This document shows positions 8,261-17,875 of a stretch of 41,251 bases of DNA, one piece after another. The position numbers and the translations under genes are program-made. Source of the stretch: Planctomycetota bacterium (GTDB lineage: Bacteria > Planctomycetota > Planctomycetia > Pirellulales > Lacipirellulaceae). Location of the stretch: contig JAJRSE010000117.1 of the NCBI GenBank assembly GCA_024278955.1, forward strand, positions 1 to 41,251. Reading direction: 5' to 3'. Below the pieces are notes generated by a model, which saw nothing but the letters and a program-made list of their open reading frames with translations, was not told the origin of the DNA and ran no database searches. Each line of letters starts with the position of its first letter. Position 1 is the first letter of the stretch.

Positions 8261-10813
8261 TTACTCCGAGGGCTTGCCCGATTGGTAGAGGCGGTGCCTC
8301 GCGTTGCCGCCTGAGCGGAGGTAGGTCATCAGGTCGAAAATCTCGTCGGCTTCAAGCGTGTCGAGCAAGCCTTCGGGCATGATCGAGATTTTCGACGGAT
8401 ATTGTTCGTCGATGTCAGAGCGTTTGAGGGAGATCAAATTTTTTGGATCCGTCATGTTTGTACTTACCTTGACCTTGTCAGCCCCTAGGTTCAAAATACG
8501 GCCCACAATCACTTGGCCGTTCGCCTCGAAAACCATTTGTTGATACTGGTCGGAGACCTGATGGCTGGGTTCGACAATGGCCCGCAATAAGTCTTTGACG
8601 CTCATCCGCCCGCCGGCACCGGTGAGATCGGGGCCCAACGACGAACCGGCTCCTGCAACGCGATGACACTTGCTGCACTGCGCGACTGCGAAAAGCCTTC
8701 GGCCCTGTTCGTAGTCTCGTTCGGCATGGTCTTGGGCTGCAAGACCTACGAGCTCCTCATGGGCCCATTTCTTAACAAAAGGGCGCGACTCGGCAATGTC
8801 CTGCGCGTTGGCCGGAACATACTTTGCCTTGATTTCTTCCTGCAAAGCGACTCGCTCTTCATCCGAAAATCCTTCAACAAACCGATCGCGTGCCCGCTCA
8901 AGGTATCCGAAATAGGAGTTCCCGCCGTTACTGCTAGCAATTTTTTGAAACCACTCGAAGAACATTTTTCTTCGCGGAACGGTCCATTCGCTTTTGGCAA
9001 CACTCAACGCGATCGCAAAATCGATTTGCTGTTCGGAAGTCACAGCAGCTTGGAGTTGTTCCAGGATGCGCGGTACTGCGGCTGGCGCATCGATTTTGAC
9101 GAGCAACTGGCTTAGCTCGCGATCAAAGCGATGGTCTCCCGTGGGAAAACGAGGGCTGAAGTAGCTGATCAATGCCTGCCGATCGTTGGCCGTAGGGGAA
9201 TCGCAACGAATGAGCACTAACTCGGCAATACGAATCGATTCCAGCCTGAGGGGATCGTCAAGGGAGTCCCAAGCTATCGAAGTGAGCGACTGAATAAGAT
9301 CGCTGGCAATATCTTTGGACCCGCTACGAACGCAAGCCAAGAGTGCGGCAAGACGTGCCCTGGGGTTTTCTTCGGACAGCCCCTGGTTGCGCCAGGAATC
9401 GAATTGCTGGTGTTCTAACGCGATGCGTGCAGCCGAGCGGATGAAGCGATCTTCGTTTGCTAGGTACGGCCAAATTTGATCTACGGCAGCGGGAGCAGGC
9501 GAGGTGTGCAAAGCTTCGAGCTTGTGTCGAACCTGTCGAAGCTGCTTCGATTTGGAAATTTGGGCAGCGGAAACCGAAGGGGGTGGTGCGGGGTTTGGGT
9601 GGCTATTGCCATCATGGATAATGCGATAGAGGGCCGACTCGGTGCGACGACCGCCGACGGTGAAATACATGGCCCCATCTTGCGGGCGGACAAGGATGTC
9701 GGTCACTGCAAGCGGCATAGCCGAAGCGAAGGGTTCGATGGTTGCGGTGTAAGTTGAACCTAGCGGCTGAAAGTGGACGGCATAGATATTGCCATAACTC
9801 CAATCGCCAATGAACAACGCCTTTTTGTAACTCGCAGGGAAGTTGGCTTTTTCGGCAAAAATAATTCCCGTGGGCGAACCAGGACCAATATCAGCGACCG
9901 GCGGAAGCGTCTCGGGGAAGTAGTTGGGCCATTTTCCGTTGCCCGTGCGCCAGCCAAAGTCACACCCGCTTACCACATGGCAAACGCGTGTTGGACGAAA
10001 CCAAGGCGTACCGATGTCCCACTCCATGTCGGCGTCGAAGGAAAATAGTTCGCCCTCGGAGTTGAAAGCGATATCGTATTCGTTTCGGAAGCCAACACTA
10101 ACAAGCTCTAGGTGGCTGCCGTCGAAGTCCATTTTACAAATCCAACCGCCCGGAGCTTTGATTCCCGTAGCGTGGCCTTGGGGATCGACGATACGTGGGA
10201 GGAGTTGGTCTTCGTCCCAGTTCGTTGGCACACGCGAATGTTCAAACTCTGGCAGTTTGGTGTGGTTGCCAGCGCAAAGGTACAACGACTTGCCGTCGGG
10301 CGCGAGCACGATAGCGTGCGGCCCGTGTTCGCCGCCCCCTTGGAGTGGAAGCAATAGCTCGACTTTATCGAAGTGATCGTCGTTGTCGGAATCGGTGACG
10401 CGGTAGAAACCTTGCTTCAATCCTCCTTCGCTGGTGCTGACGACAACGTACAGGGTTCCTTCGTGGACAAGCAAACCCTGGGCGCCGCCCAGTTCGACGT
10501 CGATTCGCTCGACCTGCGTTTTTGAAGGTGGCTCGCCAATTGCCGAGGGTTGAATGCGGTAGAGGTCGCCATACTGGTCGGAGGCGATCAAACGGCCTTT
10601 TGCATCGAGGGCCATGCTGACCCAGGAACCCTGCGTTTCGAGAGGAACCGTGTAAACCAACTCGGCTGTAAAACCAGGGGGGAGATGAATGTTGACGGGT
10701 TTCTCTTCAGCCGCCGCATCGCCCGCAGTTGCGACCAGCAATATCAAGCCACTTGCGACCGTTGAAAGAAGTCCGTGGTAGAACTTTGACAGTAAGCGTA
10801 AGAATTGAGGCAT
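8261..10813 (-). CDS. PVC-type membrane-bound dehydrogenase-like protein with cytochrome c domain
   Basis: 850 residues. The start at 10813 gives a signal peptide (positive N-terminus, hydrophobic LLSTVASGLILLVATAG, then AAAEE). The frame is open 28 codons further up, but that would bury the signal. The N-terminal ~400 residues resemble the sugar/sorbosone-dehydrogenase beta-propeller. The middle (~420-680) is helical and HEAT-like. The C-terminus carries a single c-type haem site, CSKCH, at about 713-717, followed by the family's haem-binding domain (SLGPDLTGAGGR… IMPEGLLDTL… MTYLRS). This three-part layout matches the family named after Pirellula/Verrucomicrobium. The substrate is unknown; periplasmic oxidation coupled to electron transfer is the likely role. 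It is divergent from the octaheme cytochrome gene. Confidence 0.9.
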   Translation of the reverse strand: MPQFLRLLSKFYHGLLSTVASGLILLVATAGDAAAEEKPVNIHLPPGFTAELVYTVPLETQGSWVSMALDAKGRLIASDQYGDLYRIQPSAIGEPPSKTQVERIDVELGGAQGLLVHEGTLYVVVSTSEGGLKQGFYRVTDSDNDDHFDKVELLLPLQGGGEHGPHAIVLAPDGKSLYLCAGNHTKLPEFEHSRVPTNWDEDQLLPRIVDPQGHATGIKAPGGWICKMDFDGSHLELVSVGFRNEYDIAFNSEGELFSFDADMEWDIGTPWFRPTRVCHVVSGCDFGWRTGNGKWPNYFPETLPPVADIGPGSPTGIIFAEKANFPASYKKALFIGDWSYGNIYAVHFQPLGSTYTATIEPFASAMPLAVTDILVRPQDGAMYFTVGGRRTESALYRIIHDGNSHPNPAPPPSVSAAQISKSKQLRQVRHKLEALHTSPAPAAVDQIWPYLANEDRFIRSAARIALEHQQFDSWRNQGLSEENPRARLAALLACVRSGSKDIASDLIQSLTSIAWDSLDDPLRLESIRIAELVLIRCDSPTANDRQALISYFSPRFPTGDHRFDRELSQLLVKIDAPAAVPRILEQLQAAVTSEQQIDFAIALSVAKSEWTVPRRKMFFEWFQKIASSNGGNSYFGYLERARDRFVEGFSDEERVALQEEIKAKYVPANAQDIAESRPFVKKWAHEELVGLAAQDHAERDYEQGRRLFAVAQCSKCHRVAGAGSSLGPDLTGAGGRMSVKDLLRAIVEPSHQVSDQYQQMVFEANGQVIVGRILNLGADKVKVSTNMTDPKNLISLKRSDIDEQYPSKISIMPEGLLDTLEADEIFDLMTYLRSGGNARHRLYQSGKPSE

Positions 10814-10907
10814 GGCTTGCTTGATGCTGTGTGCTTGGTTGTGTGAAAACCAATCGAACACAATTCCCGAGGTGAAGTTTGAATCGGCCAGTATCACTCA
10901 GATTATA

Positions 10908-11041
10908 CTAGGCTTTGTCTCAAAACGCGTTTGTAGCTTGCGGAAGGAACGAAAGTCGATCTTTCGCTTTGTGATAACGGTCTTTCGTTCCTTCTGCAAG
11001 CATCTCTACCGAGAATACAGGAGTTTTGAGACAAAGCCTAG
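10908..11041. repeat. MITE-like palindromic element
   Basis: The terminal inverted repeats are perfect over 19 bases: ctaggctttgtctcaaaac at 10908-10926 and its inverse at 11023-11041. A second pair, gcttgcggaaggaacgaaag (10936-10955) against ctttcgttccttctgcaagc (10982-11001), matches except for one G-U-compatible position. No coding capacity. The TA inside each end could be a duplicated target dinucleotide, as used by IS630/mariner-type elements; this is an inference. It fills part of the 463-base gap between two divergent haem-protein genes and could alter their expression. Confidence 0.8.
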
Positions 11042-11276
11042 GTGAGGCAGCGCGATCCTAGTAGGTTACCGCGGGATACTTCCCCGTGAGTTGTTGCGTT
11101 AGCAAGGTCGATAAAAGTAGCTACAATACAGCTTCTACATGAATCTCCGGCTTCGATTTGCTTTCGGACCGCTCTCGGAACATTGATGCCGTACCCCTTT
11201 ATTCCGTACCCCCTTATTCCATACTTAGTTGCTTGATGTTTTTAACGCCCTCTAGCAAAAAGCAGAATTCCTGACC

Positions 11277-13475
11277 ATGCCCAAGCGTTGCTCCCTTGCT
11301 CGAAGCACTGCCTATGTTTTAGGGGGAGCGTTTTCGTTGCTGTCTCTGTGGTGTGCAGGCGATTGGTACAACGCCTTTCCGCCCGAGACGAGTCGCAACT
11401 ACGTTGGGCGGCAGACGTGTGCCGAGTGTCATGACTCGCAGATGAAGAGTTGGCATGGTTCCGATCACGATCGGGCCATGGAGCTTGCCAACGAAGAAAC
11501 CGTATTAGGCGACTTCGAGGAAGCAACGTTTTCTCGCCTTGGCCTCGTTACGCGGTTCTTTCGGAAGGAGGGAAAGTATCTCGTCAACACCGAGGGGCCC
11601 GACGGCAAGTTGCACGACTACGAGATCAAGTACACGTTTGGCGTGCGACCGATTCAACAGTACATGATCGAGTTTCCGGATGGCAGAGTACAGGTATTGC
11701 GCGAGTCGTGGGACACCGTAAGAGGAGAATGGTTTTATGTGGCTCCACCCGACGCGCCCGACTTGCGACTAGAGCCGGACGACCCGACGCATTGGACTGG
11801 GATGGCGCAGAACTGGAATACGATGTGTGCTGATTGCCATTCGACGAACCTACAAAAAAACTTCGACTTGGCCACAAACACTTATCACACGACGTTCTCT
11901 GAAATCGACGTAAGCTGCGAGGCGTGCCATGGCCCGGGAAGCTTGCACGTGGAGCTTGCCGAAAGTCGTTCGCTGTTTTGGGATCGGCATCATGGCTACG
12001 GACTGTCTGAACTAAAAGAGGGATCGGCTGAGCATCAGATAGAAACCTGTGCCCCGTGCCATTCTCGGCGAACGGCAATCCATGAAGATTTCCATCGAGG
12101 GGCACGCTTTGCCGACACTTACGATCCTGCTTTACTGAGGGCAGGGCTCTACCACGCAGATGGGCAGATACTCGACGAAGTTTACGTTTATGGTTCGTTC
12201 CTTCAGAGCAAAATGCACAGCAAGGGCGTGCGATGCACCGATTGCCACAATCCTCATTCGCTTGAACTCAAGTTCAAAGGCAACCAGCTTTGTACGCAGT
12301 GTCATCAACCGGGGAAGTACGATTCGCCGACGCATCACCATCACACCGACGCATTGGGATCGCAATGTGTGTCGTGCCATATGCCTTCAAAAACCTACAT
12401 GGAGATCGACGACCGACGGGACCATAGTTTGCGTGTGCCTCGGCCCGACCTAACGGTAGAGCTAGGCACGCCGAATGCGTGCAACGGCTGCCACACCCGG
12501 GCCGAAGAAACACCGGCCTGGGCGGCTGCGCGGGTTCGCCAGTGGTACGGCGAAAAACGCTCCGAGGATCCGCACTTTGCACACGCACTTGCTGCCGCAC
12601 AACAAGGCGAGGCGAAGGGGCTCGACTTGGTGCGTCAACTACTGCATCGTAAGGCTGCGCCAGACATTGTTCGAGCGACGGCTACGGAGTTATTAGGAAA
12701 CTATCGAAACCAAGATTCTGATCGACTCTGTCGAGAATCGCTCGCCGACGAAAGCCCCTTGGTGCGAACAGCTGCGATTCGAGCCATGTCCGCCCAGTTG
12801 TTGCAGCAATTTAGCTCGGAAATTATTGAGGCTTTGAGCGACCCAGTACGGCTTGTTCGGCTCGCCGCGGTGAGGCGTCTTGCAGAGAATACTGAGCTAC
12901 TTACCGAAGCCGATTCTCGTGCGACGTTCGACCGTGTGCTTGGCGAGTATCGCGACGCGCAGTCGCAGATGTCTGAGCGGGCAGGGACTCATTTGAATTT
13001 GGCATCACTCGAGATCAACTTGGGCAATCTCGGTGCTGCCCAAGATTCTCTTCGCGCCGCGATTCGCCTGGAACCCTACCTGTCGGGAACCCGCGATCAA
13101 TTGGCGCAGTTGCTGGAGCGTTCGTCTGGCGATCCTGCACAAATCCGAGAGCTGAGAGAAAAAGAGGTCGACCTGCTCGAACGTGATAGCAAGTTGATCC
13201 CAGGCAACCTCTACCCCCAATATCGCCGTGGGATGCTTCTCTATCTGCTCGGGCGGCAGGACGAAGCACGTACCGCTTTTGAGAATGCCTGTGAAATTTT
13301 CCCCGATTCTTTTGACTGCTGGCAAGCACTATCGCTGCTTTGTGTAGATCAGCAACGCTGGAAGCAAGCCGCCGAAGCACTAAAGCAAATGTATCGGGTG
13401 CGCCCTGGAGACCCGTCGATTGCGGGGATTTTGAGGCGAATTGATGAAGGAAAGAGAAAAACGAACGACGAATGA
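11277..13475 (+). CDS. Octaheme cytochrome c with HEAT-like and TPR repeats
   Basis: 732 residues with an N-terminal membrane/signal segment (YVLGGAFSLLSLWCAGDW). Eight CXXCH haem-binding motifs follow between residue 48 and about 405: CAECH, CADCH, CEACH, CAPCH, CTDCH, CTQCH, CVSCH and CNGCH. The rest is helical: a HEAT-like part (~440-540, ADESPLVRTAAIRAM… SDPVRLVRLAAVRRL) and then TPR units (~560-725, e.g. LASLEINLGNLGAAQDSLRAAIRLEP). The N-terminal half resembles cytochrome c554/octaheme proteins found in planctomycete electron transport and in Mtr-like systems. The tail probably docks protein partners. A periplasmic electron-transfer or reductase role is likely, but the substrate is not deducible. 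Confidence 0.88.
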   Translation: MPKRCSLARSTAYVLGGAFSLLSLWCAGDWYNAFPPETSRNYVGRQTCAECHDSQMKSWHGSDHDRAMELANEETVLGDFEEATFSRLGLVTRFFRKEGKYLVNTEGPDGKLHDYEIKYTFGVRPIQQYMIEFPDGRVQVLRESWDTVRGEWFYVAPPDAPDLRLEPDDPTHWTGMAQNWNTMCADCHSTNLQKNFDLATNTYHTTFSEIDVSCEACHGPGSLHVELAESRSLFWDRHHGYGLSELKEGSAEHQIETCAPCHSRRTAIHEDFHRGARFADTYDPALLRAGLYHADGQILDEVYVYGSFLQSKMHSKGVRCTDCHNPHSLELKFKGNQLCTQCHQPGKYDSPTHHHHTDALGSQCVSCHMPSKTYMEIDDRRDHSLRVPRPDLTVELGTPNACNGCHTRAEETPAWAAARVRQWYGEKRSEDPHFAHALAAAQQGEAKGLDLVRQLLHRKAAPDIVRATATELLGNYRNQDSDRLCRESLADESPLVRTAAIRAMSAQLLQQFSSEIIEALSDPVRLVRLAAVRRLAENTELLTEADSRATFDRVLGEYRDAQSQMSERAGTHLNLASLEINLGNLGAAQDSLRAAIRLEPYLSGTRDQLAQLLERSSGDPAQIRELREKEVDLLERDSKLIPGNLYPQYRRGMLLYLLGRQDEARTAFENACEIFPDSFDCWQALSLLCVDQQRWKQAAEALKQMYRVRPGDPSIAGILRRIDEGKRKTNDE

Positions 13476-13646
13476 CGAACACGGGTGGGCCACCTGCTTG
13501 CACTGCTGTCGCTTTTTAAGTGGGGGCTTATCTTCCCTCTAGCTGCTAGTTGTTTTCGTCCGATAAGTAGAGAGACGTAGCCCTTTTTTCTACTCCGGTG
13601 TGTTAGCCATTCGGCTTGGCATGCCAGTTCCACTCGGACACAACTC

Positions 13647-14162
13647 ATGTTCTCGTACTTCATAAGGCCACTGCGCCAGGTGGCTCAGTCGCTGACTGGC
13701 AACGACTCTCCGCGACAGTTGGCTTGGGGGTTTACCTTAGGCATGCTGATCGGGCTCGTGCCCAAGGGCAACTTATTGGCCGTCGGGCTGATGGTGTTGC
13801 TCTTAGCGTTAAAAGTAAACAAGCCGGCCGGACTCATGGCCGCGGGCGTTTTCTCGCTACTTGGAATATTGCTCGATAGTTTCGCTCACCACATTGGTTC
13901 GTCTATCCTGGTCTGGGAAGCGGCCCGACCCTTTTACACTCAGATTTATGAAACGTCGCTTGGCCCTTGGCTTGGTGTGAACAATACGGTCGTGTTAGGG
14001 CAACTGATTATCGGCCTGTACTTGATGTATCCGACCTATTGGTTTGCACAGCGCATAGCACAGCGTATTCAGCCGCCGTTTAGCCGTTGGCTGATGCAGT
14101 ACCGCGTCATTCGCTGGATTCGCGGAGCTGAGCTTGGTGCCCATTGGGGGGCCGAGATATGA
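13647..14162 (+). CDS. TIGR03546-family (DUF2062-like) membrane protein
   Basis: 171 residues with several hydrophobic helices (LAWGFTLGMLIGLVPKGN, LLAVGLMVLLLALKV, LMAAGVFSLLGILLDSF, VLGQLIIGLYLMYPTYW). The early G-x-x-x-G-x-x-P-K-G-N segment resembles DUF2062. This small family is regularly encoded just before a TIGR03545 protein, as here, where the two genes overlap by ATGA at 14159-14162. The function is unknown, but the strict pairing implies that the two act together in the inner membrane. Confidence 0.75.
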   Translation: MFSYFIRPLRQVAQSLTGNDSPRQLAWGFTLGMLIGLVPKGNLLAVGLMVLLLALKVNKPAGLMAAGVFSLLGILLDSFAHHIGSSILVWEAARPFYTQIYETSLGPWLGVNNTVVLGQLIIGLYLMYPTYWFAQRIAQRIQPPFSRWLMQYRVIRWIRGAELGAHWGAEI

Positions 14163-15925
14163 AAATTATTCGTTGGAAATTTGTTCTGCCTCGGTTGGCC
14201 TTCGTGCTGTTGGTTGGCTTGGTCTTCCGCTTCGGACTCGACCCGGCGCTGAAATGGGCAATCGTCTCGACGGGCCAGTCGTCAGTGGGCGCGAAGGTTG
14301 AACTGGCCGATGTCGAAACTTCGCTGCGAGATGGCGAGATCGTGCTCCGCCAGTTGGCGATTGCCAATCCTCGTTCGCCGCTACGAAATCTGATGCAAGC
14401 AGAGCGAGCCCACCTGTTTCTTGACGTCGACGCATTGCTGCATAAGCGATTTATTATCCGGGATGGGACGATCAGCGGGTTGCAGTTCGATACCGATCGC
14501 AAAACCTCTGGCGAGTTAGTCGAAACTCGAGAGGAAGAGAACGCCGAAGGGTCGATGCTCTCGCCATGGCTCGAAAATGGTAACCAATTTGCCTCGAATT
14601 GGTTCGACGAGCTTGCCGGACGGCTCGACACCGATTTGACCGATCAACTGGAAACTCCGCGTGTTGCCAAAGAACTCGAAGAACGTTGGCCACAACAGTA
14701 CCGAGACATGCGCGGCCGCGTGAAAGAGATCGAGCAAAGCATCAAGGAGCTTGAAAAAACGCTTCGCGAAGTTCGCAAGAACCCGCTGCGGCACATCGAA
14801 AAAATCGGGCAACTTCAACAACAGCTTGTCGCGATGCAGAGCAACTTGCAAACGCTACAAAAACAAATTGAACAACTGCCTCGACAAGCAGAAGCCGACC
14901 GACAAGCGATACTAGTTGCCCGACAACACGACGAACAGTTTTTGCGTCAGAAGCTTGCAATAGCCGATCTAAACGGCGAAGGCTTGTCGGAGACCTTGCT
15001 TGGCGAGACCGTGAACCGGCGGCTCGCTTCGGCCCTAGAATGGGTTAGTTGGGCGCGTCGTCAGATTCCGGCCCGGGGGATGAAAAGTCAAACGGTACGA
15101 ACGCGAGGCACCAACGTAATTTTTGGGAAAGCTCAGCCACGGTATCTTGTTGAGAAGGTGCAACTCGAAGGAGAGGCCCGCCTAGGCGGTGAGCCACTGC
15201 AAATTGTGGGGACGCTGACGGGAGCTACTTCGGAGCCTCACTTGTGGGCCGATCCGATGCGAATCTCGCTGAAGGGTTCGGGAGCCACCACGTTATCGCT
15301 AGTCGCAACTCTCGATCGCCGCGAGGCTGTGGCCGTCGATCACTTGCAATTTTCATGTCCTCAGCTTGCGATGCCTGGGCGAACCTTGGGCAACTCGGAA
15401 AAGTTGGCAATCGAAATCGCGTCTGGCAGGGCCTCAATCGAGATTGACTTAACACTTACCGAAAACCAATTAGCCGGCGAGATCGTGTTCAGCCAGCCCG
15501 CGATACACATGACCGTTGGTGCAGGCTCGACGAAGAATCGGCACCTGGCTGCGGCAATCGAGAAGGCGCTGGCAAGCGTTTCGCAAGTTGACGCGCAAGT
15601 CACCTTGGCGGGAACGATTTCCAAGCCGCAGGTCTCGTTGCATTCAGACTTTGGCCCTCAGTTGGCAGCAGGCATCAACACGGCAGTCCGGCAGTTGATA
15701 CAAGAACGAGGAGAATCGCTGCTTGCAAAAACGCAAGCGAAAGTAGACAAGCAGTTGCAGCGTCTCGAACAAGCTCGCCAAGAGGCTCAGCAAGAGCTAC
15801 TCGCCAAGCTCGGTAAAAACGAGCAGCTGCTAGGACAATTGGCTTCGATCTCGGGCAGCGGCTCTCAAAAAATTTCGATTTCAAAGCTGGGCCAACGATT
15901 TGGTTTTGGTACGCAGCGGAAATAG
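14159..15925 (+). CDS. TIGR03545-family envelope protein
   Basis: 588 residues. A single N-terminal membrane helix (VLPRLAFVLLVGLVFRFGLD) is followed by an AsmA-like beta-rich start (VELADVETSLRDGEIVLRQL). A long coiled coil comes next (~175-265, rich in E, Q and K, with leucine heptads), then another beta-rich region with AsmA/TamB flavour and a helical tail. The ATG at 14159 overlaps the stop of the TIGR03546 gene. Family members have no known biochemical function. AsmA-like parts suggest a role in lipid or envelope traffic, but this is inference. mch follows 53 bases downstream on the same strand. Confidence 0.8.
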   Translation: MKIIRWKFVLPRLAFVLLVGLVFRFGLDPALKWAIVSTGQSSVGAKVELADVETSLRDGEIVLRQLAIANPRSPLRNLMQAERAHLFLDVDALLHKRFIIRDGTISGLQFDTDRKTSGELVETREEENAEGSMLSPWLENGNQFASNWFDELAGRLDTDLTDQLETPRVAKELEERWPQQYRDMRGRVKEIEQSIKELEKTLREVRKNPLRHIEKIGQLQQQLVAMQSNLQTLQKQIEQLPRQAEADRQAILVARQHDEQFLRQKLAIADLNGEGLSETLLGETVNRRLASALEWVSWARRQIPARGMKSQTVRTRGTNVIFGKAQPRYLVEKVQLEGEARLGGEPLQIVGTLTGATSEPHLWADPMRISLKGSGATTLSLVATLDRREAVAVDHLQFSCPQLAMPGRTLGNSEKLAIEIASGRASIEIDLTLTENQLAGEIVFSQPAIHMTVGAGSTKNRHLAAAIEKALASVSQVDAQVTLAGTISKPQVSLHSDFGPQLAAGINTAVRQLIQERGESLLAKTQAKVDKQLQRLEQARQEAQQELLAKLGKNEQLLGQLASISGSGSQKISISKLGQRFGFGTQRK

Positions 15926-15978
15926 TTGATCGCGATTGCCTCCTTCCCTCCGAGATCGCTAGTTGGCACAATGGGGCC

Positions 15979-16923
15979 ATGACTGCTTCTTCGCTTCAGC
16001 TGAATTCTCGTGCCGCGGTGCTTTGCGCAGAAATTTCGTCGCTGGTCGAGCAAACCTCGTTGCCCTGCGGCACAACGGTTTATGATTGCGGCGTGGCTCA
16101 TGCTGGTAGTCGAGAAGTGGGACTGCTGCTTGCCAGGATCTGTCTGGCCGACTTGGCAGAGGTTTCAATCGTTGCCGGAAAACCGGCAGGGTGGGCGGGC
16201 GATATGGTTTCGGTTTCGACCGACTCACCGATCGCGGCTTGCATGGCTTCGCAGTATGCCGGTTGGCAGATTACGGGAGAAAAGTTTTTCGCCATGGGCT
16301 CGGGGCCGATGCGGGCGGCAGCGGCACGCGAACCGATATTCAAGGAAATTGGCTTCCAGGAACAGCCCGACTTGTGTGTTGGAGTGCTCGAAGCAGCTCG
16401 ACTACCGCCCGACGAAATCTGTCGCGAAGTGGCAGCCAAGTGCGGTGTGTCTCCGAACAAGCTGGTTTTGCTCGTGGCCCCTACGCGTAGCCAAGCAGGA
16501 ACCCTGCAAGTGGTCGCCCGCAGTGTCGAAACGTCGATCCATAAGCTCCATGAACTGGGGTTTGATCTTTCGCAGATTGTTAGCGGGCGAGGCATGGCTC
16601 CGCTTCCACCGCTCGCTGAAAACGATCTCGCTGCGATTGGGCGGACGAACGATGCAATTCTTTACGGTGGCGAAGTGGTTCTTGAAGTGCGTGGCGAGGA
16701 TCGTTCGATCGAAAAAGTTGGCCCTCAGGTGCCTAGCTCTGCCTCGGCAGACTATGGGCGGCCATTTGCAGAGGTGCTAGCCGAATACGATAACGATTTT
16801 TATCAGGTCGACCCGATGTTGTTTAGCGCTGCGAAGGTCACGCTGCGAAATCTCGACACGGGCAATTCGTTTATTTATGGCGACTTGAATTTCAAAGTGC
16901 TTAAACAATCGTTCGGCGAGTGA
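15979..16923 (+). CDS. mch: Methenyl-tetrahydromethanopterin cyclohydrolase
   Basis: 314 residues, close to the usual ~320 for Mch. Recognisable family segments are TTVYDCGVAHAGSREVGLLL near the N-terminus, ACMASQYAGWQI and AMGSGPMRAAA in the middle, and GRTNDAILYGGEVVLEV. The enzyme hydrolyses methenyl-H4MPT to formyl-H4MPT in formaldehyde oxidation or C1 transfer (EC 3.5.4.27). Planctomycetes are among the few bacteria with this archaeal-type cofactor route. The stop overlaps the GTG of the next gene (GTGA), so the two are coupled. Other pathway genes (fae, mtd, fhc) are not in the window. Confidence 0.93.
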   Translation: MTASSLQLNSRAAVLCAEISSLVEQTSLPCGTTVYDCGVAHAGSREVGLLLARICLADLAEVSIVAGKPAGWAGDMVSVSTDSPIAACMASQYAGWQITGEKFFAMGSGPMRAAAAREPIFKEIGFQEQPDLCVGVLEAARLPPDEICREVAAKCGVSPNKLVLLVAPTRSQAGTLQVVARSVETSIHKLHELGFDLSQIVSGRGMAPLPPLAENDLAAIGRTNDAILYGGEVVLEVRGEDRSIEKVGPQVPSSASADYGRPFAEVLAEYDNDFYQVDPMLFSAAKVTLRNLDTGNSFIYGDLNFKVLKQSFGE

Positions 16924-17801
16924 GCAGAATGCAAATCGCTGTGCTAGGATCTGCGACGAGCTGGTATGTCGCCGACTTGCGACGTGCCGCCGGCAAGACG
17001 CACACCATTGTGCCGATTACCTACCGCGAGCTGCACTCGCAGGTCGACGGGCAGCAACTCTCGCTTGCTTCGGGCGAATTTGATTTGCGTGCTTGCGATG
17101 CGCTGCTTATTCGTTCGATGCCGCCGGGAAGTTTGGAGCAGGTCGTATTTCGCATGAACGCATTGGCCCAGTTCGAGTCGTCTGGCATGCTGGTGGTAAA
17201 CTCGCCTCGGGCGATCGAGATCGCGGTCGACAAATATTTAACGACCGTCATGCTGAGCAAGGCGGGGCTGCTCGTTCCGACGACAGTTGCTTGCCAGACA
17301 ACCGAGCAAGCGATGGAAAGCTTTTTGTCGCTGGGCGGCGATGTTGTGGTGAAACCGATTTTTGGAGGCGAAGGTCGCGGAATCACGCGAGTGACCGACG
17401 AGGCGATTGCACTTCGCACCTTCAAAACGCTCGAGCAAATTGGTGCGGTGCTTTACTTGCAAAAATTCATCGAGCACAAAGGGTACGACTTGCGGCTGCT
17501 GCTCGTTGGCGATCGCGTACTCGGCATGAGACGACGCCATCCGCATGACTGGCGCACCAACATCAGCCGGGGAGCGATTGCCGAACCCTTAGAATTGACT
17601 GACGAGTTGGTCGCACAAGCACGCCTAGCTGCGAAGTCGGTCGGGACGACCGTGGCAGGAGTCGATTTTTTACCTGGCAAAGACGGACAACTTTATGCGA
17701 TTGAGGTAAACGCGGTACCAGGCTGGAAAGCTCTGTCGAGAGTAACCGGCGAGGACGTGGCCCTATGGGTGCTAGAGTACCTGGAGAATAGATCAGGGTA
17801 A
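16920..17801 (+). CDS. RimK-like ATP-grasp ligase linked to H4MPT/methylofuran metabolism
   Basis: 293 residues with the ATP-grasp fold: the nucleotide-binding part VVVKPIFGGEGRGITRV (~140-160), YLQKFIEHKGYDLRLLLVGD, and the metal-binding end YAIEVNAVPGWKAL. It resembles alpha-L-glutamate ligases (RimK/MptN), which add glutamates to coenzymes such as H4MPT, F420 or methylofuran. Its position directly after mch, with a 4-nt overlap, supports a role in that cofactor system; the exact acceptor is not known. The start could be the coupled GTG at 16920 or the ATG at 16929, three codons later. Confidence 0.82.
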   Translation: MSRMQIAVLGSATSWYVADLRRAAGKTHTIVPITYRELHSQVDGQQLSLASGEFDLRACDALLIRSMPPGSLEQVVFRMNALAQFESSGMLVVNSPRAIEIAVDKYLTTVMLSKAGLLVPTTVACQTTEQAMESFLSLGGDVVVKPIFGGEGRGITRVTDEAIALRTFKTLEQIGAVLYLQKFIEHKGYDLRLLLVGDRVLGMRRRHPHDWRTNISRGAIAEPLELTDELVAQARLAAKSVGTTVAGVDFLPGKDGQLYAIEVNAVPGWKALSRVTGEDVALWVLEYLENRSG

Positions 17802-17875
17802 ATTCCGGGGATAGGCCTCGCCGACCGAGCAGCGGACTCCTTCCCAGAAACCGTGATGCGAGTCACAATGGCGGA

